In this document: positions 38,401-46,549 of the stretch, piece after piece
How the letters are laid out: each line of letters begins with the position of its first letter
Numbering within the stretch: the first letter of the stretch is position 1
Assembly: GCF_004114955.1 (NCBI RefSeq)
Contig: NZ_CP030053.1
Location: forward strand, 3,348,001-3,412,000
DNA from: Bradyrhizobium guangzhouense
GTDB lineage: Bacteria > Pseudomonadota > Alphaproteobacteria > Rhizobiales > Xanthobacteraceae
Length of the DNA: 64,000 nucleotides
Reading direction: 5' to 3'
The notes under the pieces: model-generated
Database searches by the model: none
What the model saw: only the letters and a program-made list of their open reading frames with translations
What the model was told of the DNA's origin: nothing
Translations under genes and position numbers: made by a program

Positions 38401-40415
38401 GCAACAGCTATCTCGGCGGCACCTTCATCCTTGGCGGTACGCTCGCCGTCGGCTTCGACCGTGCGCTCGGCGACCCCGCGGGCCAGATCGGCATCGACGC
38501 CGGCACGCTCAAGGCGACAGCTTCATTCTCGACGGCGCGCGTCGTGACATTCGGCACCGACGGCGGCACGGTCGATGTCGGAGCCAACACGCTGACGGCG
38601 TCGGGGCTCTGGGCCGCGCAAGGGCCGGTGACCAAGTTCGGGTCCGGCACGCTCGCGCTGGAAGACATGGGCGTTTTTCAGGGCGTCGCGGTCAATGCCG
38701 GCACGCTCCAGGTCGACGGCGCCATCAGCGGCGCATCGCTCCAGATCGCCGCCGGAGCCACGCTGATTGGGACCGGTCAGATCGCGGCCCCGACGACCGT
38801 CGCCGGTACATTGTCGCCGGGGGAAACGGGACCGGGGGTGCTCACCTTCACCGCGCCGCTGACGTTGACCTCGACAGCCGCGCTGCGCATTGCGATCGAC
38901 GGCACCGGGACCGGTGGCGGACCCGGCACCTATTCGCAGATTGCGGTCAGCGGTGCAGCATTGACCCTCGGCGGCACGCTCTCACCCTTCTTCCGCGGCA
39001 TCGGTGGCGGTGCCACCAACAGTTTTACGCCCGCGCTCGGCCAGCAATTCCTGATCGCGACGGCGGGGAGCGTGGCTGGCACATTTGCCGCCGTCGATCT
39101 GAGCGCAGCCGGGCTGCCGTCCTCGCTGCGGATGGACACGATCTACGGATCGACCTATGTCGACCTCGTCACGACCCCGTCGTCCTTCAGCACCCCTCCT
39201 GCCGGATCGGTGTGGAATGTCAACCAGCAGAGCGTGGCTGCAGCGCTCGACGCGCTGCGGCCGCAGGCGGGCACCGTCTCCTCGGACAGCGCCCTCCAGA
39301 ACGCGATCAACGCACTGTACCTGCTGCCGCCTTCGCAGCTCGGATCTCTGCTCACGGGCCTCTCCGCGCAAAGCGAAGCCCGTGGCGTTGCAAACGCGTT
39401 CGACACGCTCGATGTATTTGCCACCGCGCTGCAGGATCATCTGATCGGCGGCCCGATAGGCGCGGGATTCAACAATCTCTCGCTCTCGGTGAGCGGTGAG
39501 GGGCGAAACTTCTATTCGGCCTATAACAGCATCGCGAGTCCGGGCAGCGGCCCGACCAGCTCGGTCCTCCAGGACGCGCGCGGTGAGGACGCGCGCAGCG
39601 CCATCGAGCCCAACCATTGGTGGAGCTCGGTCTATTATCAGAACAGCATCACCGACAGTTCCGCCGGGATCACCGGCGGCTCCGCGAATATCACGGGCTT
39701 CATCGCCGGCCTCGAGGGCGAGGTGAAGCCAGGACAATTGTTCGGCATCGCCGCCTCGTTTGCCCACACCGACGCCAGCGGCACCGATTCCGGCTCGGGC
39801 GATCATTACATCGTGGCAGCCTATGGCAGGCGCACCGCCGGACCGCTCCAGGCGGCGGCCTATGGCGGCCTTGCGGTCTCGACGATCGCGCTGCATCACG
39901 ATTTCCAGACGGGATCGGGCATCGTCAACCAGACTGGCGGTGCCACCAGCCTGCTGGCCGGCGGCTCGATCGCCTACACCTTCCATGTGCGCGATTTCGA
40001 CGTGTCGCCGATTGCCGCGCTGTCGTTCACGCACCTGCTGTTCGACGGCGCCGTCATGACCTCGCCACAGGGCTTTGCCCTCGACGTACCAAGGCAATGG
40101 ACCGATCGCCTGCGCTTCACGCTGGGTCCGACGGTAACCCGCACGATCACCACCGATCGCGGCGTCAAGCTCACGGCCAGCGTCGCCGCCGGCTTCCTCT
40201 ATCAGACCGCGCCGGTGACGGCATTGGACGCACTGGTGTTCACCGCGCCCACCCTGGGGCAGACCGCGCCGGCAGGCGGGGCGGGCGGCTTCGCCGACGT
40301 CGGCGTCTACGCCTCGCTCACCAACCGGCTGACCGGCTTCGTCCGCTGGCACGGCGAGGCGCGTGAGCACGCGCGCAGCAACCAGCTGTCTGGCGGTCTG
40401 AGCGTCACGTTCTGA
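35433..40415 (+). CDS. Autotransporter with BNR/sialidase-like passenger
   Basis: A secreted protein of about 1660 residues (type V secretion). A signal peptide of about 34 residues ends near SPSPAAAQ. The passenger to about residue 880 has repeated Asp-box-like motifs (KTTTGGASW, STDGGATWQ, STDGGRNFS, STDQGATWG), suggesting a beta-propeller of the sialidase/photosynthesis-stability type. From about 890 to 1110 there are three autotransporter-associated repeats (KFGTGTLTLSG, KIGPGTLALTGSNSYLGGT, KFGSGTLALED). The last 270 residues are the membrane barrel and end in LSVTF. GTG 35433 is 6 nt after GAGGGG; GTG 35430 and GTG 35415 are alternatives. Catalytic sialidase residues are not evident, so binding or adhesion is as likely as hydrolysis. 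It converges on the cyclase gene with 4 nt between stops. Confidence 0.87.
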   Translation: MRKRGGVRSTATRLRACVLAALAFALSPSPAAAQWLEAGPFTSTNTAQTPGGILNSNTLVYGMPSQGDPVFGASNVVLQSPTDPSTYWVATVSGGIWKTTTGGASWTATTDHQSTLSIGAITIDASDPTGKTMYAGSGYYSAGGVNFAPTTTLLKSTDGGATWQTWSTPSIQGKSLDSSGNATVDAVPPAIKNIIAMGQIILLGVGGQESRDEFGNFASGGLFRSTDGGRNFSQVTGFNSEVTSLISTTIGNQIVLIAAQDGQAYKPADQVMYSTDQGATWGVLLAQGTPILSTNSPNPDHLTFTGTNQNLNMKVAVGAGGSVFVAVVQTVGSKEQVGLFYTPSFTPGSVPTWYNLGEPKYKTPSGGCRTGCSLEDMQQGDLHFALVADPVHPGVAYVAGSGVVDPNISGLSTVINELATMVRVNYDPTSQVASYTPIVFPTVGGSPHSDTRSLVINSQGNLLTTDDGGVYVLTNPSSAAASWSAFGGSAAGGNPIRAIEAYRAVMDPLTGRIGYAAQDNGAGFSAPNATLSAPNVNAPGQNVIGGDGFSVAVNYKTANGISIMYATADDSRLARVFANQNLSGSNQPTMLDINVAGTPGKNYTNYEGGSFAIVTAVNKEDPSKLLFRGRRLYTWTDPGTALSGSIDVTDITGNGTIGNAASGADLFDANPWTEKIAYGTHNATDAILAGGTHNGFGVLYLRTQQQVNAGTVNVSYANNALLSYGGYNPINVLFDPASEHRFFATDASSVWATNDTGASFTTLTMPANFRNPAGLAYVANDDGTRINNIRALVVGGVTTDGAVGSVVASETPFAVNANWMNLGPSLPNAVVYDLNYYAGIDTMVAATYGRGVFILYDVTSYFSDATELWFGKANNDSAPEASRLTGSRALEKFGTGTLTLSGAPSYSGGTIIDAGVVAITTDANLGAAQGGVTFNGGMLQFNAPLTSARSVALNADGTFDAEADTTWSGAISGAGALNKIGPGTLALTGSNSYLGGTFILGGTLAVGFDRALGDPAGQIGIDAGTLKATASFSTARVVTFGTDGGTVDVGANTLTASGLWAAQGPVTKFGSGTLALEDMGVFQGVAVNAGTLQVDGAISGASLQIAAGATLIGTGQIAAPTTVAGTLSPGETGPGVLTFTAPLTLTSTAALRIAIDGTGTGGGPGTYSQIAVSGAALTLGGTLSPFFRGIGGGATNSFTPALGQQFLIATAGSVAGTFAAVDLSAAGLPSSLRMDTIYGSTYVDLVTTPSSFSTPPAGSVWNVNQQSVAAALDALRPQAGTVSSDSALQNAINALYLLPPSQLGSLLTGLSAQSEARGVANAFDTLDVFATALQDHLIGGPIGAGFNNLSLSVSGEGRNFYSAYNSIASPGSGPTSSVLQDARGEDARSAIEPNHWWSSVYYQNSITDSSAGITGGSANITGFIAGLEGEVKPGQLFGIAASFAHTDASGTDSGSGDHYIVAAYGRRTAGPLQAAAYGGLAVSTIALHHDFQTGSGIVNQTGGATSLLAGGSIAYTFHVRDFDVSPIAALSFTHLLFDGAVMTSPQGFALDVPRQWTDRLRFTLGPTVTRTITTDRGVKLTASVAAGFLYQTAPVTALDALVFTAPTLGQTAPAGGAGGFADVGVYASLTNRLTGFVRWHGEAREHARSNQLSGGLSVTF

Positions 40416-40419
40416 ACGA

Positions 40420-43400
40420 TCAACCGTCCTTAGCAGCCGGATCTCCGGCGACATCGGCTTCGCCGGGCTGCCGCGATGACGGATACGAAGACGGAGCGCG
40501 CGTCCGCAGAGGCGAAACCGCAGCCAGGCTTTCGGCTGCCGCCAACTCGAATGATCTCGCTTTCTGCTGCTTCGCAACCGCAAGTGATCGCTCGAAATGA
40601 GCGCGCGCCTGCTGGACATCGAGTGGATCGAGCGCCAGCGCCACGTCCCCTGCAATGCAATATGCTTCGGCTTCCTGCCACCGCTCGCCGGTCTCGCGGA
40701 TCCGTAGCAATGCCTCTTCGCTACACCGCTGCGCCTCCTCAAGCCGTCCAATCCGGGCGTAAGTCGCCCCCAAACTGCTGAGATACCACGGCGCATAGGC
40801 GGTCGCGCCGGTGGATCGCATGGCCGAAATCCCGGCCCCGATCATGTCGGCGGCTGCGTCATCCCGTCCCTCCAGCGCGAGCACGCGGCCGCTCAACAGC
40901 TTCCCATAAGCGTTCCAGAAGCGTGATCCCTTGTCGTCGGCGAGCTGCATGAGCTCGCGAGCGAGCTCGGCTGCGGAGTCGAGCTTGCCCATGTAAATCA
41001 ACGTCAGCGACACATGCGCGAGCGCATACATCAGCGTGGCAGCGTGACCGAATTCGCGTGCCTCGCCAATCGCACGTTCCACATCGACCGTCGCAGCGTC
41101 GGCATGACCCAGCGACCACCGTGAAAAGGCGCGCCAAGCCAATGCGGAGACAAGAACGTCATGGCCAAACCGCATGGCCAGAGAGCGGTGCTCGGCGTGA
41201 CGATACAGCCTCACTGCGCCGTCGAGTTCGGCGGAGCCGGCAGCCAGGTCGCCCGCGAGCACAAGAGAAATCCCCATCAGGAGGTGCCCGATCATGACAG
41301 GTGCGCCCGCCTGCCGCTGCGCGGCGAGGGCCTGGAATTGGGCGGCGAGCTCCCGCGTCACGTCGGCCTGGAACGACATGCGGCTTGCCACCCAGAAGCC
41401 GTAGAGCACCGAAAAGAGCAGAAGAGGATCGTCCGTCGTATCCCCGAGTTTCTCCGCATCATCGATGAACGCGCGCGCCTGGTCGAATGCCGCCCTTGTC
41501 TCGGGCGCAGCATGGCCTTTTGTGTGGATGAGGGCGTTGGCGAGCTCAATCTGCAGCGTGATTCGCTCACGCCGGAGCAACGGCGTCTCGGGAGAGCCGG
41601 CGATCAGGTTGAGTGCGCGCGCAAGCTGTTCGGCCGCTTCGACCAGCGCCGATCGCGATAGCGAGCGCCGCCCGGCCTTGCTCCAAAGCTTGGCCGCCTT
41701 TGCAAGCAGGCCGGCTTCGCTGTAATGCCGGGCCAGCACTTCCGGCTGGCCTTCGGCTATGTCGACGAAATCGATTTCAATGGTTTCGGCGAGCGCCGCG
41801 TGAAGGGCGCGACGCTTCTCACGCAGCAGCGTGCCGTAGGCCGCCTCCTGGACCAGCGCGTGATTGAAGACATAGTGCGCATTCTCTGGCTCGCCTTGAC
41901 GAAACAGCAATCCCGCACCGACGAGACGGTCGAGTGCGAGGTTCAGTTCGGGCTCCCGCACCGGCACGATGGCAGCGAGCAGCGCATGGCTGAATTCGCG
42001 ACCAATCGCGGCCGCGATTTGGGCAACCTCCTTGGCAGAACCGAGCCGGTCCAACCGCGCCATCAGGGATGCGTGAAGGGTGGCCGGCACCGAGCTTGTC
42101 GCCGCAGGGATCGTCCCGACGAGCCGCGTATCGGTGCTGGCCTCCAGCACGGCCTTGGTCATCTCCTGGACAAACAGAGGTATTCCATCGGCGCGATCGA
42201 TGATCTCCTTGCGGATGTGAGCCGGAAGGCGGTGCTCTCCGATCACTTCATCGAGGAGAGCTTCGGTCTCGCGCACGTCAAACCGGGCGATCGTCATTGC
42301 TCTGATATGAGGGCGAGCGCCCCAGGCTGGTACAAACTCGGTCCGGAACGTCGCAACCAGCAGAACGGGAAGGGCGGCAATCGCCTCGATGAGTTGATCA
42401 AGCAGTTCGAGACTGGTCGGGTCGATCCAATGCAGGTCCTCGAAAAGTATGAGAACGGGATTGTCGCGCGCCTGGCTCTGGATATCGAGCAAGATCGCCT
42501 CGAGCATTCGTTGGCGGCGTTGCGCCGGCGTCATGCCGCCGGCGGGATAGCGGCCGTCATTGCCGAGTTGGAGCAGGTCGGCAATCGCGGCCCTGTGTGG
42601 GACAGGCGTCGATGAGCGACCGAGCGCCGTGTCAAGTTTGTCGAGGCGTGCCTTTTGGTCATCTTCGCGGGTAAAGTTCGCGCGCCGCTCGATCTGCTTG
42701 ATGATCGGATAAAGCGCCGAATGGGTATGCTGCGGAGAGCAATAGTAGCGGAGCTGCGTAGGAGCATCCGCAGCGACCTGCTCCAGAATGGCAGCCACCA
42801 GGCGCGATTTGCCGATGCCCGCCTCGCCGGCAATGAGGACCACTTGTCCATCGCTCGTTCGAGCCGTTGACCAACTCTGCGCCAGCACCGCGCACTCGCG
42901 CTCGCGTCCGACGATGGCCCCTAATCCGCGACCATGCAGGGCGTCGAAACGGCCATCGATGGCATTGGAGCCTTGGACTGCCCAAGCCTCAACCGGTCCT
43001 GAGAGACCCTTGAGGTGTTGGGCTCCCAGACCCGTCATCAGAAACAGATCGCCCAGCAACCGTCGCGTCGCGTCCGCGATCACGACCATTCCGGGCCTTG
43101 CAACCGCCTGAAGGCGGGCCGCCAAGTTCGGCGTTTCGCCGACGACGCCGCGTTCCTGCGCCTCTCCGGAGCCGACGATGTCTCCGACAACGACGAGCCC
43201 GGTTGCGATCCCGACGCGCACTTCCAGTGGGGCAGGGGCTGCCGTATCGAGTTTTCTGACTGCGGCAACAAGGGCGAGTGCCGCCTGCACGGCGTGCTCT
43301 GCATCGTGCTCGTGCGCTCGCGGATAGCCGAAATACACCAGCACGCCGTCGCCCATATATTTTGCGACGAAGCCGCCGTTTTGTTCGACGACCGCTGCGC

Positions 43401-43746
43401 AGGCTTTGTGGTATGCGCCGATGATCTTGCGGAGGTCCTCCGGATCGAGCTGCGTCGACAAGGCTGTCGAACCGACGAGATCGCAGAACATCACCGTCAA
43501 CTGGCGCCGTTCGGCGACGTCGGGCGCCGCCCCGGCCGAAATGGCGAGGGATGCGATGGTCTCGGAACCCTGCATCTCGCGAATGGCACGCAAAATCTTT
43601 TTGCGGTCGCCGAGGACGATTCCAAGCTCGCGGAGGTCCTGGTCGTTGAGATCCGGCAGGACGGAGATATCGATATGATTTTCCAGGAACCGCCGGGCAT
43701 AAGCAGACATGCCCAGTTGCTCGAGCCACTCTTCGATTTGCTGCAT
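40420..43746 (-). CDS. SAM domain, class III nucleotide cyclase, AAA ATPase and TPR signalling protein
   Basis: A 1108-residue multidomain protein. Residues 1-60 are a sterile-alpha-motif domain (IEEWLEQLGMSAYARRFLEN). Residues about 80-260 are a class III adenylate/guanylate cyclase: metal ligands Asp89 (FCDLVGST) and Asp133 (KYMGDGVLVYFG), with the transition-state Asn and Arg in TPNLAARLQ (205-213). Next is an ATPase with Walker A GEAGIGKS (307-314) and Walker B ILFEDLHWID, then a long helical TPR-like region to the C-terminus. It is cytoplasmic. Such proteins are numerous in Bradyrhizobium and likely make cAMP in response to an unknown cue. ATG 43746 has no strong ribosome binding site. 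It lies downstream of chrA on the same strand. Confidence 0.88.
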   Translation of the reverse strand: MQQIEEWLEQLGMSAYARRFLENHIDISVLPDLNDQDLRELGIVLGDRKKILRAIREMQGSETIASLAISAGAAPDVAERRQLTVMFCDLVGSTALSTQLDPEDLRKIIGAYHKACAAVVEQNGGFVAKYMGDGVLVYFGYPRAHEHDAEHAVQAALALVAAVRKLDTAAPAPLEVRVGIATGLVVVGDIVGSGEAQERGVVGETPNLAARLQAVARPGMVVIADATRRLLGDLFLMTGLGAQHLKGLSGPVEAWAVQGSNAIDGRFDALHGRGLGAIVGRERECAVLAQSWSTARTSDGQVVLIAGEAGIGKSRLVAAILEQVAADAPTQLRYYCSPQHTHSALYPIIKQIERRANFTREDDQKARLDKLDTALGRSSTPVPHRAAIADLLQLGNDGRYPAGGMTPAQRRQRMLEAILLDIQSQARDNPVLILFEDLHWIDPTSLELLDQLIEAIAALPVLLVATFRTEFVPAWGARPHIRAMTIARFDVRETEALLDEVIGEHRLPAHIRKEIIDRADGIPLFVQEMTKAVLEASTDTRLVGTIPAATSSVPATLHASLMARLDRLGSAKEVAQIAAAIGREFSHALLAAIVPVREPELNLALDRLVGAGLLFRQGEPENAHYVFNHALVQEAAYGTLLREKRRALHAALAETIEIDFVDIAEGQPEVLARHYSEAGLLAKAAKLWSKAGRRSLSRSALVEAAEQLARALNLIAGSPETPLLRRERITLQIELANALIHTKGHAAPETRAAFDQARAFIDDAEKLGDTTDDPLLLFSVLYGFWVASRMSFQADVTRELAAQFQALAAQRQAGAPVMIGHLLMGISLVLAGDLAAGSAELDGAVRLYRHAEHRSLAMRFGHDVLVSALAWRAFSRWSLGHADAATVDVERAIGEAREFGHAATLMYALAHVSLTLIYMGKLDSAAELARELMQLADDKGSRFWNAYGKLLSGRVLALEGRDDAAADMIGAGISAMRSTGATAYAPWYLSSLGATYARIGRLEEAQRCSEEALLRIRETGERWQEAEAYCIAGDVALALDPLDVQQARAHFERSLAVAKQQKARSFELAAAESLAAVSPLRTRAPSSYPSSRQPGEADVAGDPAAKDG

Positions 43747-43876
43747 TCAATCCTCGAACCCAGCGCAATCTGGCGTGGGGTCGCTGCGGGATCAAGCAGG
43801 AATAACGGCGTTGGGCGTGCCCGGCTACAGCAGGGTGCCGGAACGTCCGCTGTCGATATGCGCGCGGGATCTGACC

Positions 43877-45109
43877 TCAGATCAGGGCCATCGCAGTTCC
43901 GGCGGCCGCGCTGAAAGCGACGACGGCCAGCGGAGGGGCGCGCCAGGCGACCAGCAGGACGAACCCGACTAGGGCGATGCCGAAATCGCGCGGCGAATGC
44001 ACGGTGGTTGTCCAGACCGGATTGTAGAGCGCTGCACCGAGCACGCCGACCACCGCGGCGTTGACCCCGCGCATCATGGCCTGAGCGCCGGCGCGCTTCC
44101 GGAACGAATCCCAGAACGGGAGCGCGCTCAGCAGGACCAGGATTCCCGGCAGGAAGATGCCGACGAGGCCGAGCGCGGCGCCAGCCACCCCGTGCGGTTC
44201 CGGAGAGACCACCGTGCCAAGGTAAGCCGCGAAGGTGAAGAGCGGACCCGGCACCGCCTGAGCGGCGCCGTAGCCGGCGAGAAAGGCATCGTCGGTCAAC
44301 CAGCCCGGGGCGACGAAAGCTTCACGCAGGAGCGGGAGCACGACATGGCCGCCGCCGAACACGAGCGCGCCGGAGCGATAGAAGGCGTCGAACAGGGCGA
44401 CGCCCGTGGAGCCGGTCAGGCCGCGCAGAACGGGAAGACCTGCCAGCAGGACAAAGAACACCCCGGCAGCAGTCAGCCCCACGGACCGTGACACCGGCAT
44501 GTCCACGTGCCCGGACGACGCGGGCGCTTCGCTGCGGCACAGCCAAAGGCCGGCGAGCCCGCCGAGGACGATCGCGCCGATCTGGGCGAGCGAGGCCGTA
44601 CTGAAGAGGATGATGAGCGCTGCCACCACTGCGATCGACGCGCGCTCGCGGTCCGGGCAGAGGTTGCGCGCCATGCCCCAGACGGCCTGCGCCACGATGG
44701 CGACCGCAGTGAGCTTCAGTCCATGCAGCAGGCCGGCGCCGACCGGTCCGCCCAGCGCGCCGGCGCCATAGGCGAACAGAACCAGGATCGCGGCAGACGG
44801 CAAGGTGAAGCCGGTCCAGGCGGCAAGCGCGCCGGGATAGCCCGCGCGCATCAGGCCGATCGAGAAGCCGACCTGGCTGCTGGCGGGACCGGGCAGGAAC
44901 TGACACAGCCCGACCAGATCGGCATAGGCATGCTCGTCGATCCATTTTCGCCGCACCACGAACTCGTCGCGGAAGTAGCCGATATGGGCGATCGGGCCGC
45001 CGAAGCAGGTCAGACCCAGTTTGATGAAGATGCGCAGCACCTCCAGCGGCGAGCCGGCGAGGGATCGCGGATTGACGGAGATGTCGGTTGACGGATTGAG
45101 GTTGCTCAC
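43877..45109 (-). CDS. chrA: ChrA-family chromate transporter
   Basis: A membrane protein of about 410 residues with two homologous halves of five or more helices each. Each half begins with the family motif: FIKLGLTCFGGPIAHIGYFR in the first, and FRSGALVFGGGHVVLPLL-type sequence (YRSGALVFGGGHVVLPLLR) in the second; LCQFLPGPASSQ and AQAVPGPLFTFA are the paired PGP motifs. Family members export chromate with proton or sulphate exchange. The start is uncertain: I used GTG 45109 since the conserved part begins just after it, but the frame stays open to 45256 and no good ribosome binding site is seen. No ChrB regulator is present. Confidence 0.88.
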   Translation of the reverse strand: MSNLNPSTDISVNPRSLAGSPLEVLRIFIKLGLTCFGGPIAHIGYFRDEFVVRRKWIDEHAYADLVGLCQFLPGPASSQVGFSIGLMRAGYPGALAAWTGFTLPSAAILVLFAYGAGALGGPVGAGLLHGLKLTAVAIVAQAVWGMARNLCPDRERASIAVVAALIILFSTASLAQIGAIVLGGLAGLWLCRSEAPASSGHVDMPVSRSVGLTAAGVFFVLLAGLPVLRGLTGSTGVALFDAFYRSGALVFGGGHVVLPLLREAFVAPGWLTDDAFLAGYGAAQAVPGPLFTFAAYLGTVVSPEPHGVAGAALGLVGIFLPGILVLLSALPFWDSFRKRAGAQAMMRGVNAAVVGVLGAALYNPVWTTTVHSPRDFGIALVGFVLLVAWRAPPLAVVAFSAAAGTAMALI

Positions 45110-45307
45110 GAGCGATCGTTCCGATTCCGGTCCAAGTTTATTGAGCTTCGATGAATGATATCGGCGAGGCTGGGCGTCGTCTTGGTGGAAGGCAAGTTCA
45201 CCAAGCCGGCGACCCGCGAGCATCCCTTCACGCACCATTGCCACATCCTCTAACATGCAGAGGCCGGCATGATGGGACAGTACATCTGCACGTGAGCGCG
45301 GCCCGAA

Positions 45308-45321
45308 TTGATCAGGGTCAA
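45308..45321. promoter_or_regulatory. FixK/FNR-like box upstream of the LuxR regulator
   Basis: TTGATCAGGGTCAA matches TTGA-N6-TCAA exactly, and nine of ten positions of TTGAT-N4-ATCAA, the site used by FixK2 and FNR proteins in low-oxygen control. If used at the usual distance of about 40 nt, transcription toward the LuxR gene would start near 45355. Confidence 0.45.
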
Positions 45322-45328
45322 AACCGGC

Positions 45329-45376
45329 GGTTCCGCGGATAGTCCTTAAGTACCAATAACTTGGTCACGCGGAACC
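45329..45376. repeat. Nested inverted repeats upstream of the LuxR gene
   Basis: GGTTCCGCG (45329-45337) is repeated in inverse as CGCGGAACC (45368-45376). Inside lies a second inverted repeat ACCAA-taac-TTGGT (45352-45365). It could be a regulator site or a leader hairpin 75 nt before the start codon. Confidence 0.45.
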
Positions 45377-45449
45377 AGATCGCCCTGTTCCACGTTGACA
45401 AGGCGACCCGATCAGAACCGACAATTCAGGCAAACACAGGGGGCCAGCG

Positions 45450-46097
45450 ATGGACCAGGTGGTGAGCGACGATGCGCGTGAAAGCGGACAATTGGAGCAG
45501 GCCGTTTCTGCCGCGCGCGGTGGAATCATATTCGTTGATGTCGACGGCCAGGTGGTCGGAATGGACAGCACCGCCAAGCAAAGTCTCGACGGTGAAGTGA
45601 AGCAGCTCGATTTGCCGCTTCGCAACGAAGATGCGCGCGCCGTGGACTGTTTCGTGTCTGCCGAAACCGTGAACATCAGAGGTGTGCCAACTCCGGTTTG
45701 CGTGGTTCAGGAGCGCGAGCCCGCCGAGCGCGACTCTGCGATCGAAGCGGTGCTGGCAGATACGACGTCTTTTGCTCGCAGCATCATCGATCGGATCAAG
45801 ACGCTGACGATCGCGCCGTCTCATACGACGGAGGAGGATCTGGACGGTATCACGGCGCGCGAGAAGGAGATCCTGGGGCTGATCTGCGAGGGCAGGAGCG
45901 ATATCGAGATGAGCGACAGGCTCAACTTGTCGCAGAACACCGTACGCAATCATATTTCGTCGCTTTACCGAAAGATCGGTGTGCATCGGCGCGGCGCCGC
46001 AATCTTGTGGGCCAGGGAGCGCGGCATTACAGCAGAGATCCTGCGCAGCACGCGGCGAGAACGGCAGCCCAACGATAAGCGGACGCCGGCGCGATGA
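45450..46097 (+). CDS. LuxR-type transcriptional regulator with PAS-like N-terminus
   Basis: A 215-residue regulator. The C-terminal LuxR helix-turn-helix spans about 130-192: TAREKEILGLICEG (135-148) and SQNTVRNHISSLYRKIGV (161-178) with the conserved Glu, Thr-Val and Lys-x-Gly. The N-terminal 90 residues start with a short PAS-like strand pattern (GGIIFVDVDGQVVGMD) and have no receiver Asp pocket, so it is not a classical response regulator. It contains Cys67 and Cys84. AGGGGG precedes ATG 45450. It is divergent from chrA and 167 nt upstream of kaiB on the same strand. Confidence 0.88.
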   Translation: MDQVVSDDARESGQLEQAVSAARGGIIFVDVDGQVVGMDSTAKQSLDGEVKQLDLPLRNEDARAVDCFVSAETVNIRGVPTPVCVVQEREPAERDSAIEAVLADTTSFARSIIDRIKTLTIAPSHTTEEDLDGITAREKEILGLICEGRSDIEMSDRLNLSQNTVRNHISSLYRKIGVHRRGAAILWARERGITAEILRSTRRERQPNDKRTPAR

Positions 46098-46103
46098 GGG
46101 ACG

Positions 46104-46119
46104 TACTAGTCGCCTAGTA
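46104..46119. promoter_or_regulatory. Short inverted repeat between the LuxR gene and kaiB
   Basis: TACTAG-tcgc-CTAGTA is a perfect 6-bp inverted repeat 7 nt after the LuxR stop and 146 nt before kaiB. AT-rich palindromes are rare in this GC-rich region. It may be an operator for kaiBC; it lacks a T-run, so it is not a terminator. Confidence 0.3.
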
Positions 46120-46264
46120 GTTCTAGCTCTCTTGCGCCGGGGAATTGCTTGTTGTTCCTTGTTCCGGCTCGTTGGATTCGCTGGGAGCATTCGTAGTCGA
46201 ATACTGCAGCGCCGCGGGGCGCATCGCCATTGGGCGGGCGGTCAAAAGATGAGGCAATGTCTCC

Positions 46265-46549
46265 GTGGCCGCTCGCTTGCTCCGACTCTATGTCGCTGGA
46301 AATTCGGCCAGCTCTCGCCGGGCTCAGCAAAATCTTGAACGTCTACGCGTCTCGCTCGGCTCCCGGGGATGGGATGTCGAGACCGTTGACGTGCTCGAGC
46401 GCCCGGAGCTCGCCGAAAGCGCCCGAATTATCGCTACACCGACGCTCTCCTACGAAGATGGGGCTCGCACCCGGCGCATCGTCGGAGATCTCAGCGACAC
46501 TGCGCGGGTTCTTGAATTTCTCGGGATCAACGAAAAGGACGAGGCATGA
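46265..46549 (+). CDS. kaiB: KaiB-like protein
   Basis: A 94-residue thioredoxin-like KaiB protein. The first strand LRLYVAGNSASSRRAQQNLE and the cis-Pro region IIATPTL (55-61) match the family, which can switch fold to bind the CI ring of KaiC. GTG 46265 fits the family N-terminus; GAGG lies 12 nt upstream, so initiation may be weak. The stop overlaps the kaiC ATG (ATGA), so KaiB and KaiC are made together. The fold-switch surface cannot be judged here. Confidence 0.88.
   Translation: MAARLLRLYVAGNSASSRRAQQNLERLRVSLGSRGWDVETVDVLERPELAESARIIATPTLSYEDGARTRRIVGDLSDTARVLEFLGINEKDEA

Larger units (their letters stand above)
45110..45449. other. 340-nt divergent region between chrA and the LuxR gene
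   Basis: No gene is supported here except a possible longer ChrA N-terminus. The right half is rich in sites: a FixK/FNR-like box (45308-45321), a 9-bp inverted repeat (45329-45376) and a perfect -35 hexamer TTGACA at 45395-45400 with no good -10. Confidence 0.6.

Noticed and set aside
38982..40796. 604-codon minus frame opposite the autotransporter barrel
   Set aside because: No family motif, biased composition, and it overlaps both the autotransporter and the end of the cyclase gene.
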